DNA from: Christensenella sp034926635
GTDB lineage: Bacteria; Bacillota; Clostridia; Christensenellales; Christensenellaceae
Assembly: GCA_034926635.1 (NCBI GenBank)
Contig: JAYFQX010000007.1
Coordinates: forward strand, 62,001 to 126,000
DNA length: 64,000 bases
Reading direction: 5' to 3'
In this document: piece by piece, positions 1-7,498 of the stretch
How positions within the stretch are numbered: the stretch's first letter is position 1
Layout: each line of letters opens with the position of its first letter
Notes under the pieces: model-generated
Database searches by the model: none
Told to the model about the DNA's origin: nothing
The model's input: only the letters and a program-made list of their open reading frames with translations
Program-made: the position numbers and the translations under genes

Positions 1-59
1 TATAATCTAGGTTGTTTTGTAGATACCGTTTTTAGATTTCATCCAGGAGGTTTACCTAT

Positions 60-1448
60 ATGGGTTTGACATTTTCGGGAGGGGTTCATCCGCTCCATGC
101 TTATTATGAAGGAAAGAAATTAACGGAGAATTGCGCCATTGAGGAAATGCCCGCAGGACAAATTGTTAGAATTCCTATGTCGCAGCATATCGGCGCACCG
201 GCCACGCCTGTTGTAGAGCCGGGTCAAAGGGTGCTGATGGGTCAGGTGATCGGGCAGGCGCAAGGATTTGTAAGCGCACCTGTTCACGCGAGCGTCTCTG
301 GTACAGTAAAAGAAATCACCAATATTATGGGGATTAACGGAAAGCCTGTTCAAGCAGTCGTAATCGAAAATGACTTCTTGGATGAAAAAGCGTATACTCC
401 GGTTGAAGATATTGAGAAATTACCCAAAGAAGAGATTCTTTCGGTGATTAAGGATGCGGGCAATGTAGGAATGGGTGGCGCAACTTTTCCGACGCACGTA
501 AAATTGACCCCGCCGCCGGAAAAACACGTCAATCTTCTTCTGATTAACGGTGCTGAGTGTGAACCGTTTTTAACGGCTGATTACAGGCTGATGGTGGAAT
601 GTCCAAAGCGTGTGATGTCGGGAATCAAGCTCTTGATGCGTGCGCTTGATGTGAATAAAGCAATTATTGGGATAGAAGATAATAAACCGGAAGCGATCCA
701 GAAAATGGCTGCTGCGGTAGACACGCATGCGATTCGCGTGATCCCGGTGGAGACGAAGTATCCGCAAGGATCGGAAAAGCAGTTGATTGAATCGATTACG
801 GGCAGGGTCGTACCCTCTGGGGGGCTCCCCATGGACGCGGGGGTCGTAGTGGTCAATATTGCTTCTGCAAAGGCACTTGCGGACGCTTTTTATGTGGGTG
901 AACCGCTTTTGCGCCGTGTGGTGACGGTCACGGGTGCGGTGAAAAATCCGAAAAATTTACTCGTGCGTTTTGGTGTAAGCGCACAGGAAATGCTTGATTA
1001 TGTCGGCGGGTTTTCCAGTAAACCATTGAAAATAATTTCGGGCGGTCCCATGATGGGGTTACCGCTTCCTACTACGGAATGCGTTGTGACAAAGGGATTT
1101 TCCGGTCTTTTGGTATTGGACGATACCTATACAAGGAAAGAAAGAGAAACAAATTGTATAAAATGCGGCAAATGCGCGGAAGTATGTCCGATGCACCTGA
1201 TGCCTATGATGATCTCTGCCTCAGCAGTGTATGAGGATTTTGAGAAGGCGGAAAAATACGATGCTCTTGACTGCATGAGCTGCGGTTGCTGTAGTTTTAT
1301 TTGCCCGGCCAAAAAACCGATTGCGCAAAATATTAAATTTGCAAAAGAAATGATTATGGCAAATCGCCGCAAGGAACAGGCAAAGAAAAAGGCAGAGGAG
1401 CAGCGCAGTCAAAAAGCGGAGCAACCGCAGGCAGGCGAAGCAAAGTAG
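60..1448 (+). CDS. rnfC: Rnf complex subunit C (NADH-side iron-sulfur flavoprotein)
   Basis: Peripheral subunit of the Rnf complex, which moves electrons between reduced ferredoxin and NAD+ and pumps Na+ or H+. RnfC is the subunit thought to contact NAD(H). The sequence has the glycine-rich GMGGATFPTHVK stretch near residues 137-148, then GAECEPFLTADYR, and two ferredoxin-type motifs, CIKCGKCAEVCP (about 366-377) and CMSCGCCSFICP (about 405-416). The C-terminus is a short charged tail. The ATG is preceded by AGGAGG at 46-51. TATAAT at bases 1-6 could be the -10 box of the operon, but its -35 lies outside the window. First gene of rnfCDGEAB. Confidence 0.96.
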   Translation: MGLTFSGGVHPLHAYYEGKKLTENCAIEEMPAGQIVRIPMSQHIGAPATPVVEPGQRVLMGQVIGQAQGFVSAPVHASVSGTVKEITNIMGINGKPVQAVVIENDFLDEKAYTPVEDIEKLPKEEILSVIKDAGNVGMGGATFPTHVKLTPPPEKHVNLLLINGAECEPFLTADYRLMVECPKRVMSGIKLLMRALDVNKAIIGIEDNKPEAIQKMAAAVDTHAIRVIPVETKYPQGSEKQLIESITGRVVPSGGLPMDAGVVVVNIASAKALADAFYVGEPLLRRVVTVTGAVKNPKNLLVRFGVSAQEMLDYVGGFSSKPLKIISGGPMMGLPLPTTECVVTKGFSGLLVLDDTYTRKERETNCIKCGKCAEVCPMHLMPMMISASAVYEDFEKAEKYDALDCMSCGCCSFICPAKKPIAQNIKFAKEMIMANRRKEQAKKKAEEQRSQKAEQPQAGEAK

Positions 1449-1503
1449 TAAGCTATTTGGCGGATTATTATATTTTATAGTAAAAATCAGGAAAGGAAAG
1501 ACT

Positions 1504-2448
1504 ATGCAACAAGAGTTGATTTTATCGGGTTCACCGCATATCAGGTCAAACCAAAGTACTACGCGAATTATGCTTGACGTGATTATTGCCTTGATTCCCG
1601 CCTGCATTGCCGCCGTATATTTTTTCGGCGTAGGTTGCATCTGGACGATGCTGCTTTCCGTTGCAAGTGCAGTGGGCTGTGAAGCAGCCATCCAATATTT
1701 TACAAAAAAGACGGTAACGATAGGTGATTTATCTGCCGTAGTAACGGGACTTTTGCTGGCATTAAACCTGCCGGCCGGTGCGCCATGGTACTTGCCGGTA
1801 TGCGGAAGTGCCTTTGCGATCATTATTGTAAAACAGTGTTTTGGAGGTCTCGGGCATAATTTTATGAATCCGGCACTGGCGGCACGCTGTTTTCTATTGA
1901 TTTCCTGGCCGGTTGCCATGACAGCGTTTGTAGCGCCGTTTGCCGGGGTAGACGCAGTGGCGAGTGCGACACCATTGACGGCGCTCGGTGAAGGTGCGGC
2001 AAACGTACCCGGCGTCTGGGATTTGTTTATCGGGAAAGTCGGCGGCAGCATGGGGGAGACAAGCGCGCTTGCGCTTTTAATTGGCGCGGCATACCTGATA
2101 ATCCGCAAGGTGATTTCCTGGCGGATCCCGGTTACATACCTTGGGACGGTTGCGCTGATCACTCTTTTGACAGGACGTCCTGATATGATTTTGTTTGAAC
2201 TGTTTGCAGGTGGATTAATGCTTGGCGCGTGGTTTATGGCTACAGACTATGTATCGTCCCCGTCTTCGCCTAAGGCACAGCTTGTGTTTGGCGTGGGCTG
2301 CGGCGTCATTACGATGGTGATCCGGCTGTGGGGCGGATATCCGGAAGGCGTTTCGTTCTCGATTCTGTTTATGAACCTCTTAACGCCGCTTCTGGATAAA
2401 GCACTGAAACCGAAAAAATTCGGGGAGGTGAAAACAGTCCATGAATAA
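1504..2448 (+). CDS. rnfD: Rnf complex subunit D (membrane flavoprotein)
   Basis: Integral membrane subunit, related to NqrB, with about nine to ten hydrophobic segments over 314 residues. The family binds FMN covalently through a threonine; the matching stretch here is SATPLTALGEG near residues 153-163. AGGAAAGG lies just upstream of the ATG. The 55-bp gap after rnfC has no terminator, and the gene overlaps rnfG by 8 bp, so it is co-transcribed. The length is normal for the family. Confidence 0.95.
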   Translation: MQQELILSGSPHIRSNQSTTRIMLDVIIALIPACIAAVYFFGVGCIWTMLLSVASAVGCEAAIQYFTKKTVTIGDLSAVVTGLLLALNLPAGAPWYLPVCGSAFAIIIVKQCFGGLGHNFMNPALAARCFLLISWPVAMTAFVAPFAGVDAVASATPLTALGEGAANVPGVWDLFIGKVGGSMGETSALALLIGAAYLIIRKVISWRIPVTYLGTVALITLLTGRPDMILFELFAGGLMLGAWFMATDYVSSPSSPKAQLVFGVGCGVITMVIRLWGGYPEGVSFSILFMNLLTPLLDKALKPKKFGEVKTVHE

Positions 2449-3040
2449 TTCTAAAGCAAATAATAACAGCATTTTGAATTTAACACTGCGGCTGGTGATT
2501 ATAACGCTTTGCGCAGGGTTGATCCTCGGCTTTGTATATGCAATCACCAAAGACCCGATAGAGCAACAGCAGATTAAAAAAGCGACGGAAGCACGGCAGA
2601 TGGTTTTGCCGGATGCAACCGATTTCGAAGAAATTGCTTTAACGGGAATTGATTATGACGAAGCGACTTATGGCATCATTCAGGCTGTTTATAAAGGAAC
2701 GAAGGATGGACAGGTTGCAGGCTACACTTTTGATATCGTCACAAAGGGCTATAAGCCCGGACTTAGTCTGACCGTGGGAATTGCTGCGGACGGTAAGGTG
2801 ACCGGTGTGGAAATTGGAACCCATGAGGAAACGCCTGGGCTTGGAGCAAATGCCACAAATCCTGATTTTCTGGGGCAGTTTGTAGGCAAGGATGGACCAA
2901 TTGCCGTGGTAAAGACGCCGAGCGGTGCGGAAAACGAGGTGCAGGCATTGACCGGCGCGACCCTCACCAGTAAGGGCGTTGCAAACGCGGTGAATACTGC
3001 GCGCGACTTTATGACAAAATATCTTGTGGAAGGAGCGTGA
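2441..3040 (+). CDS. rnfG: Rnf complex subunit G (covalent FMN protein)
   Basis: Single-pass membrane protein with an extracytoplasmic FMN-binding domain; it relays electrons within Rnf. There is one N-terminal membrane helix (about residues 13-35). The flavinylation motif LTGATLTSKGV (about 169-179) fits the family pattern in which a threonine carries FMN by a phosphoester bond. GLGANATNPDF in the middle is also typical. It overlaps rnfD by 8 bp. Its TGA stop falls within the ribosome-binding region of rnfE, indicating translational coupling. Confidence 0.95.
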   Translation: MNNSKANNNSILNLTLRLVIITLCAGLILGFVYAITKDPIEQQQIKKATEARQMVLPDATDFEEIALTGIDYDEATYGIIQAVYKGTKDGQVAGYTFDIVTKGYKPGLSLTVGIAADGKVTGVEIGTHEETPGLGANATNPDFLGQFVGKDGPIAVVKTPSGAENEVQALTGATLTSKGVANAVNTARDFMTKYLVEGA

Positions 3041-3045
3041 GTGGG

Positions 3046-3696
3046 ATGGATAAAAAACAAATGAAGGGTATTTTTGTAAACGGTATCCTAAATGAAAACC
3101 CGACGTTCCGGCTGGTGCTGGGAATGTGCCCCACCATCGCAGTAACAACGTCTATTACAAATGCGCTCGGTATGGGTGCAGCGGTCATATTCGTATTGAT
3201 GTGTTCTAATGCATTGATTTCATTGCTTCGGAATTTTATTCCGGATAAGGTAAGAATTCCGTGTTATGTGGTGGTTATTGCCATGTTTGTAACGGTTGTG
3301 CAGATGGTGATGAAAGCCTTCCTGCCGGCGCTCGATGAATCGCTTGGGATTTTTATCCCGCTGATTGTGGTAAACTGCATTATTCTTGCACGTGCGGAAG
3401 CTTTTGCAGCAAAGAACAGTGTACTTCCTTCCATGGTGGATGGGATCGGCATGGGCGCGGGATTTACGATTTCTCTGACGCTGATCGCAGCGGTGCGCGA
3501 ACTGATCGGCAGTGGAAGTTTGTTTGGTATTTCGGTGTTCGGAGCGGATTATCCTCCGGCGTTGATGTTTATCCTTGCACCGGGCGGCTTTTTGGTACTG
3601 GGCTTGTTGCTTGCGCTGATCAATAAAGTAGTATTAGTACGCGAAAAGAAAAAACATGATGCAGAGTTAGAAGAAGAACAGGGGGTGCGTGAATAA
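3046..3696 (+). CDS. rnfE: Rnf complex subunit E (membrane subunit)
   Basis: Polytopic membrane subunit paralogous to RnfA and NqrD. The two form a pair that carries the intramembrane Fe-S centre in solved Rnf/Nqr complexes. NPTFRLVLGMCPTIAV near the N-terminus holds the expected cysteine. A GTG at 3037 overlaps the rnfG stop, but AAGGAG at 3030-3035 is only 1 bp from it. The ATG at 3046 has a 10-bp spacing and is preferred, giving 216 residues. The C-terminus is a charged tail, and the TAA stop shares its last base with the rnfA ATG. Confidence 0.93.
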   Translation: MDKKQMKGIFVNGILNENPTFRLVLGMCPTIAVTTSITNALGMGAAVIFVLMCSNALISLLRNFIPDKVRIPCYVVVIAMFVTVVQMVMKAFLPALDESLGIFIPLIVVNCIILARAEAFAAKNSVLPSMVDGIGMGAGFTISLTLIAAVRELIGSGSLFGISVFGADYPPALMFILAPGGFLVLGLLLALINKVVLVREKKKHDAELEEEQGVRE

Positions 3697-4280
3697 TGGA
3701 AATGTTTATTCGTATTCTGACGATTCTTTTAAGCTCTATTTTAGTCAATAACTTTGTACTATCACGCTTTTTGGGATGCTGTCCGTTTTTAGGCGTTTCT
3801 AAAAAAGTGGAAACGGCCGTCGGCATGGGCATGGCGGTTACGTTTGTTATGGCAATGGCGTCTCTCATCACATGGCTCGTGCAGTATTATATCCTTGTAC
3901 CTCTGGGTGTGGGATATATGCAGACCATTGCGTTTATTTTGGTTATTGCGGCGCTGGTACAGCTGGTGGAAATGGTACTTCAAAAAACAAGTCCGGGTCT
4001 TTATCAAAGCTTGGGCGTATATTTACCGCTGATCACCACAAACTGCGCGGTGTTGGGCGTAGCGATTCTTAATATTACAGAACAGTATAACTTGATTGAA
4101 TCGTTGGTCAACGGCGTGGGCGGTGCGCTCGGTTTTACGCTGGCGATTGTACTTTTTGCCGGCATCCGCGAGAGACTGGAGCTTTCTGCTATTCCAAAGC
4201 CGTTTCAGGGCTTCCCGATTGCTTTGATTACTGCGTCGCTTATGAGCGTTGCGTTTATGGGATTTTCCGGGCTTGTCTGA
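3696..4280 (+). CDS. rnfA: Rnf complex subunit A (membrane subunit)
   Basis: Polytopic membrane subunit of 194 residues with six hydrophobic segments, homologous to RnfE. NNFVLSRFLGCCPFLGVSK near residues 18-36 and LITTNCAVLGVAI near 108 supply the conserved cysteines that ligate the shared iron-sulfur centre in the RnfA-RnfE pair. The ATG overlaps the rnfE stop by one base. The next gene follows after 110 bp with no clear terminator. Confidence 0.95.
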   Translation: MEMFIRILTILLSSILVNNFVLSRFLGCCPFLGVSKKVETAVGMGMAVTFVMAMASLITWLVQYYILVPLGVGYMQTIAFILVIAALVQLVEMVLQKTSPGLYQSLGVYLPLITTNCAVLGVAILNITEQYNLIESLVNGVGGALGFTLAIVLFAGIRERLELSAIPKPFQGFPIALITASLMSVAFMGFSGLV

Positions 4281-4390
4281 TTGAAAGGTCTTTGAATTTT
4301 TTGAAGTTGCAAAAAGATAACATCTTATGCGCAGCGGATGTTTTGGGTGCTGCGGAAGATAGGTTAGAATAAAAATGAGGAAAAAAAATT

Positions 4391-5374
4391 ATGTTTGAAC
4401 CGATAATTTGGTCGATCGTCGTGCTGGGCGGTCTTGGCGCGGTATTTGGAATCATGCTGGGAGTTGCCTCCAAAAAGTTTGCGGTTAAAAAAGATGAGAC
4501 GGCCGTGGCGGTGCGCGAGCATCTGCCCGGCGCCAATTGCGGGGGCTGCGGTTATCCCGGCTGCGATGGTCTTGCGGATGCGCTTGCAAAAGGTAAAGCT
4601 GAAATTTCCGCATGTGCCGTTATGTCGCAGGAACAAGCGTCAGCAATCGGAGAGATATTGGGCATTTCCGTAGGAAAGATGAAACCCAAGGTTGCGCGGA
4701 TCATGTGTCTTGGAAGCGAGGGACATTGTCAAAATAAATTTGAATATGACGGCGCCATGGATTGCCGCGCTGCATATGCAGTTGCAAGCGGCTTTAAGGC
4801 ATGCCGTTTTGCATGCCTTGGTCTTGGTACTTGTGCAAAAGTATGTAAGTTTGGCGCGATTACAATGGGACCGGATGGAATTGCGTTTATAGATGAAACA
4901 AAATGCACGGGTTGCGGACGGTGTGTGGAGCAATGCCCGCAAAAATCAATTGCGGTGTTGGAACGGGATATTGACGTATATATCGGCTGCAGAAACGTGG
5001 ATAAGGGAAAGGCAGTGATGGAACACTGCAGCGCGGGCTGCATCGGCTGCGGGATCTGTGCAAAATCGTGTCCTTTTGGCGCGATTACCATGGTGAACAA
5101 TCTGCCTGTTATTGACATGGAAAAATGTCGCAGCTGTTGGACATGCGTAGAGAAGTGTCCGCGTAAATGCCTGCTTACCACAAAGCCGGATAAAATGGCG
5201 AAGATTGATATTAAAAAATGCGTAGGATGCACTTTGTGCGCCAAGGCATGCCCGTTTGGCGCAATTGAAGGTGATTTAAGGCAAAAACATCGTGTGGATG
5301 CAGACAAATGCCGCGGGTGTGGTCTTTGCGTAGAGTCTTGTAAGATTGGCGCAGTGGGATTGATAAAAAGATGA
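4391..5374 (+). CDS. rnfB: Rnf complex subunit B (multi-cluster ferredoxin subunit)
   Basis: Entry point for electrons from ferredoxin. There is an N-terminal membrane helix (about 5-25), then the GANCGGCGYPGC cluster domain near residues 46-57. The rest carries repeated ferredoxin motifs: CLGLGTCAKVC, CTGCGRCVEQCP, CIGCGICAKSCP, CRSCWTCVEKCP, CVGCTLCAKACP and CRGCGLCVESC. This long multi-cluster form is the clostridial/acetogen type, larger than the proteobacterial RnfB. The gene overlaps maf by 4 bp. The 110-bp gap before it contains a GCAGC/GCTGC stem but no T-tract. Confidence 0.96.
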   Translation: MFEPIIWSIVVLGGLGAVFGIMLGVASKKFAVKKDETAVAVREHLPGANCGGCGYPGCDGLADALAKGKAEISACAVMSQEQASAIGEILGISVGKMKPKVARIMCLGSEGHCQNKFEYDGAMDCRAAYAVASGFKACRFACLGLGTCAKVCKFGAITMGPDGIAFIDETKCTGCGRCVEQCPQKSIAVLERDIDVYIGCRNVDKGKAVMEHCSAGCIGCGICAKSCPFGAITMVNNLPVIDMEKCRSCWTCVEKCPRKCLLTTKPDKMAKIDIKKCVGCTLCAKACPFGAIEGDLRQKHRVDADKCRGCGLCVESCKIGAVGLIKR

Positions 5375-5925
5375 TTGTGCTTGCTTCTGCGTCACCGAGA
5401 CGAAAAGAATTGCTTGCCTTGATCACATCCGAATTCGAGATAGAGGTTTCGGATGTTGATGAAACTTGTATGATAAGCGATGTGCGAGAGCTGGTGTGTG
5501 AGTTAGCGCGGCGTAAGGCTGCAGCTGTTTTTGCAAAAAGGCCTGCGGACACTGTGATTGGCGCGGATACGGTGGTTTTATCGCCGAATGGAGAAATTTT
5601 TGGGAAACCGAAGGATCTCCGTGATGCAAGGCGCATGGTATCCGAGCTTTCCGGAAAAGCGCATAAGGTCTATACCGGCGTGTGTGTTATGCATGGGCAA
5701 GAATGTTGCATTGATGCCTGTGAGACAAAAGTATTTTTTGATCAGATGGAAGAGGAAGATCAGGAAACATATATTAGGACAGAGCAAGTGATGGATAAGG
5801 CCGGCGCCTATGCCATCCAGGGCGGTGCGGCAAAATATATTAATCGCATTGAAGGAGATTTTTTCAATGTGGTAGGATTACCCGTTGCATCTGTATATAA
5901 GATGCTCAGGAAAATAGAAGGGTAA
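5371..5925 (+). CDS. maf: Maf-family nucleotide pyrophosphatase
   Basis: House-cleaning nucleoside triphosphate pyrophosphatase of the Maf/YhdE family, acting on modified or non-canonical nucleotides. LASASPRRKELL at the N-terminus and GADTVV near residue 67 are family signatures, and KAGAYAIQGGAA and IEGDFFNVVGLPV close the fold. 184 residues is normal. The ATG overlaps the rnfB stop by 4 bp, so it is the last gene of the Rnf transcript. Its stop codon lies in a tandem 15-bp repeat. Confidence 0.95.
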   Translation: MIVLASASPRRKELLALITSEFEIEVSDVDETCMISDVRELVCELARRKAAAVFAKRPADTVIGADTVVLSPNGEIFGKPKDLRDARRMVSELSGKAHKVYTGVCVMHGQECCIDACETKVFFDQMEEEDQETYIRTEQVMDKAGAYAIQGGAAKYINRIEGDFFNVVGLPVASVYKMLRKIEG

Positions 5926-5946
5926 TGCTTCGAAGGGTAATGCTTC
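5917..5946 (+). repeat. Perfect 15-bp tandem repeat at the maf stop
   Basis: GAAGGGTAATGCTTC occurs at 5917-5931 and again, directly abutting, at 5932-5946. The first copy contains the maf TAA. It looks like a recent slip-strand duplication. Confidence 0.9.
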
Positions 5947-6171
5947 TATGATGGAAAGAAGGATATGTTCGGGTATCAGCGGGGTCACTTTTATTTGTCA
6001 CATTTCAACTCGTGGATAGGTTATCGGCGGCAAGCAAATAATTTTAATATGTTTTACCGGATACATGTTGGATGAGATCTCGTTGGATTCCCGTCATCGT
6101 AAAAAAGGGTTAAGGCTGCATTTTATAGGAAAAAACATGGGTTGCTGACCCGCGAAAACAGGAGCATAATG
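5947..6171. other. Intergenic stretch with no recognised gene
   Basis: About 225 bp between maf and the terminator at 6172. A 36-codon frame starts at ATG 5965, but its AAGG is only 2 bp away and the product resembles nothing I know. GGGTTGCTGACCC at 6140-6152 can form a short hairpin. The stretch could be the maf trailer or encode a small RNA ending at the terminator; I cannot identify it. Confidence 0.4.
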
Positions 6172-6198
6172 AGGCGTCAACGAGTGGCGCCTTTTTTC
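6172..6198 (+). terminator. Rho-independent terminator
   Basis: AGGCG (6172-6176) pairs with CGCCT (6188-6192), followed by a T-run to 6197. It ends the Rnf-maf transcript or an upstream small RNA. Confidence 0.75.
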
Positions 6199-6216
6199 TG
6201 TTTACAAAAAGTTTTT

Positions 6217-6244
6217 TTGCATCTTAAGGCAGGTATAGTATAAT
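6217..6244 (+). promoter_or_regulatory. Promoter of the recombinase gene
   Basis: TTGCAT (6217-6222), a 16-bp spacer and a perfect TATAAT (6239-6244). It lies just after the terminator and about 70 bp before the recombinase start. Confidence 0.7.
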
Positions 6245-6312
6245 ATCGTTTTCCAACATTGTTTTCTATTATGCTGGAGAAATATACTTTAGATATAAAG
6301 GAGGTAGAGAGT

Positions 6313-6909
6313 TTGCACGTGTATGGTTACGCGCGTGTTTCGGCAAAAGACCAGAATGAAGACAGGCAAATGCTTTCTCTTGCGGCATTCCCTGTAAAGC
6401 AAAAAAAAATTTTTTTGGATAAAATGAGCGGAAAAGATTTTAATCGCCCCCAGTACCAAAAGCTTATGGGAAAATTAAAACCGGGAGATACATTAGTGCT
6501 CCATTCAATTGACCGCCTGGGAAGAAATTATGAGGAAGTCATAGAGCAATGGCGGTATATTACAAAAGTACGAAAAGTAGATATTGTGGTACTGGATATG
6601 CCGCTCCTGGATACGAGGAAAGGGAAGGATCTTACCGGGACGCTGATTGCGGATATTGTTCTGCAGCTCCTTTCTTATGTCGCGCAAACAGAACGGGAGA
6701 ATATCAAGAAACGGCAGGCAGAGGGAATTGCCGCTGCGAAAAAAAGGGGAGCTCGTTTTGGCAGACCCAAAAAGCCTGTGCCGGTAGAATTTGAAGAAAT
6801 CGCGGACCAATGGATGGATGGAAAAATAAGCGCAAGGGAAGCTGGAAAAAGATTGAATGTTACGCATAATACATTTTTAAGATGGATTCGCGCAAAAAAA
6901 AATTATTGA
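6313..6909 (+). CDS. Serine recombinase (resolvase/invertase family)
   Basis: Small serine recombinase with an N-terminal resolvase catalytic domain and a C-terminal helix-turn-helix. YGYARVSAKDQNEDRQ at the start carries the nucleophilic serine of the YxRVS motif. HSIDRLGRNYEEV (about 63-75) is the conserved SxDRLGR segment, and RENIKKRQAEGIAAAKKRG (about 131-149) is the long helix leading to the DNA-binding domain. ISAREAGKRLNVTHNTFLRW is the helix-turn-helix. TTG 6313 is preferred: AAAGGAGG at 6297-6304 sits 8 bp upstream, whereas upstream starts lack a ribosome-binding site. About 198 residues fits resolvases. No transposase accompanies it. Three related palindromes follow at once. Confidence 0.9.
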   Translation: MHVYGYARVSAKDQNEDRQMLSLAAFPVKQKKIFLDKMSGKDFNRPQYQKLMGKLKPGDTLVLHSIDRLGRNYEEVIEQWRYITKVRKVDIVVLDMPLLDTRKGKDLTGTLIADIVLQLLSYVAQTERENIKKRQAEGIAAAKKRGARFGRPKKPVPVEFEEIADQWMDGKISAREAGKRLNVTHNTFLRWIRAKKNY

Positions 6910-6915
6910 GAAAAT

Positions 6916-6941
6916 GGTATAAAATGTAGACATTTTATACC
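6916..6941. repeat. 26-bp palindrome, copy I
   Basis: Perfect 12-bp arms, GGTATAAAATGT and ACATTTTATACC, around a central AG (6928-6929). It begins 7 bp after the recombinase stop. Arm length and a 2-bp centre resemble a serine-recombinase binding or crossover site. Confidence 0.85.
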
Positions 6942-6957
6942 GAATCAAAATTTGTGT

Positions 6958-6983
6958 GATTTAAAATGTAGACATTTAAATCC
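6958..6983. repeat. 26-bp imperfect palindrome, copy II
   Basis: Left arm GATTTAAAATGT, central AG (6970-6971), right arm ACATTTAAATCC. The core AAAATGTAGACATTT is shared with copy I. The centre lies 42 bp from that of copy I, about four helical turns. It overlaps the -35 of a promoter. Confidence 0.8.
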
Positions 6984-6997
6984 ACATGAATTATACT
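6969..6997 (+). promoter_or_regulatory. Promoter for the small gene at 7153, overlapping palindrome II
   Basis: TAGACA (6969-6974), a 17-bp spacer and TATACT (6992-6997). The -35 hexamer lies inside palindrome II, so a protein bound there would be expected to block transcription. Confidence 0.55.
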
Positions 6998-7071
6998 GAA
7001 TATTACATTAAAATATTGTCTTTTGACAGAATAATGTATATTTTGAGGAAATAATGTGTATGTTTTCTATT

Positions 7072-7097
7072 GGTTCAAAATGTCTACGTTTTAAACC
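7072..7097. repeat. 26-bp imperfect palindrome, copy III
   Basis: Left arm GGTTCAAAATGT, central CT (7084-7085), right arm ACGTTTTAAACC. Arms match at 10 of 12 positions. The centre is the complement of the AG in copies I and II, so this copy is in the opposite orientation. It lies in the leader of the next gene. Confidence 0.75.
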
Positions 7098-7152
7098 AAT
7101 GATAGAAAGAGGCGGGTATTTCCAGACGCAGGGGCTCCAAGGAGGGAAAACA

Positions 7153-7422
7153 TTGGCATATTTAGAAAAAAAGGTAGGTCTGTTAGATGTATTAGCGAAA
7201 AAACTTCGCTGCGAATATCTTTCCCAATTGCGTAAAACAAAACTTCGGATGACACTCAAAGAAGCTTTGGTTGAAATTGATCCGTTAGATTATGGCATCT
7301 CTGAGTGGAATGACGCGATACAATATATTACGGATGAAAAAATAATATTTGAAAATGTAAAACAAGCGAAAGAGTATTTTTTGGCGCAGCTTGAAAAAAT
7401 GTCAGATTTATTAAAAAAATAA
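7153..7422 (+). CDS. Small protein of unknown function in the recombinase island
   Basis: I do not recognise a family. TTG 7153 has AAGGAGGG at 7139-7146 and gives about 89 residues. The frame stays open back to an ATG at 7054, but that would place palindrome III inside the gene and has no ribosome-binding site. The product is charged and probably mostly helical, beginning MAYLEKKVGLLDVLAKKL and ending in a lysine-rich KYSDLLKK-like tail; it has no signal peptide or cysteine cluster. Its promoter overlaps palindrome II, so it may be controlled by the recombinase. It could be an accessory or regulatory factor; that is only inference from position. Confidence 0.65.
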   Translation: MAYLEKKVGLLDVLAKKLRCEYLSQLRKTKLRMTLKEALVEIDPLDYGISEWNDAIQYITDEKIIFENVKQAKEYFLAQLEKMSDLLKK

Positions 7423-7430
7423 GAATGATT

Positions 7431-7462
7431 AAAAAAGTCTGTTGAAAAATACAGACCTTTTT
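7431..7462 (+). terminator. Rho-independent terminator
   Basis: GTCTGT (7437-7442) pairs with ACAGAC (7451-7456), flanked by A- and T-runs. It ends the recombinase-island transcript and may also serve the araC-type gene from the other strand. Confidence 0.8.
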
Positions 7463-7498
7463 ATGTTTTGCAGATGCCTTTCTATTAAAATTATATAA

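Noticed and set aside
1221..2162. Long open frame of over 300 codons on the minus strand opposite rnfC/rnfD
   Set aside because: It lies wholly opposite well-supported Rnf genes, has low-complexity composition and lacks a ribosome-binding site.
5965..6075. 36-codon gene after maf
   Set aside because: The ribosome-binding site is only 2 bp from the ATG and the product looks random.
6217..7462. Prophage or insertion sequence remnant
   Set aside because: No transposase, integrase, phage structural gene, terminal inverted repeats or target duplication around the recombinase island.
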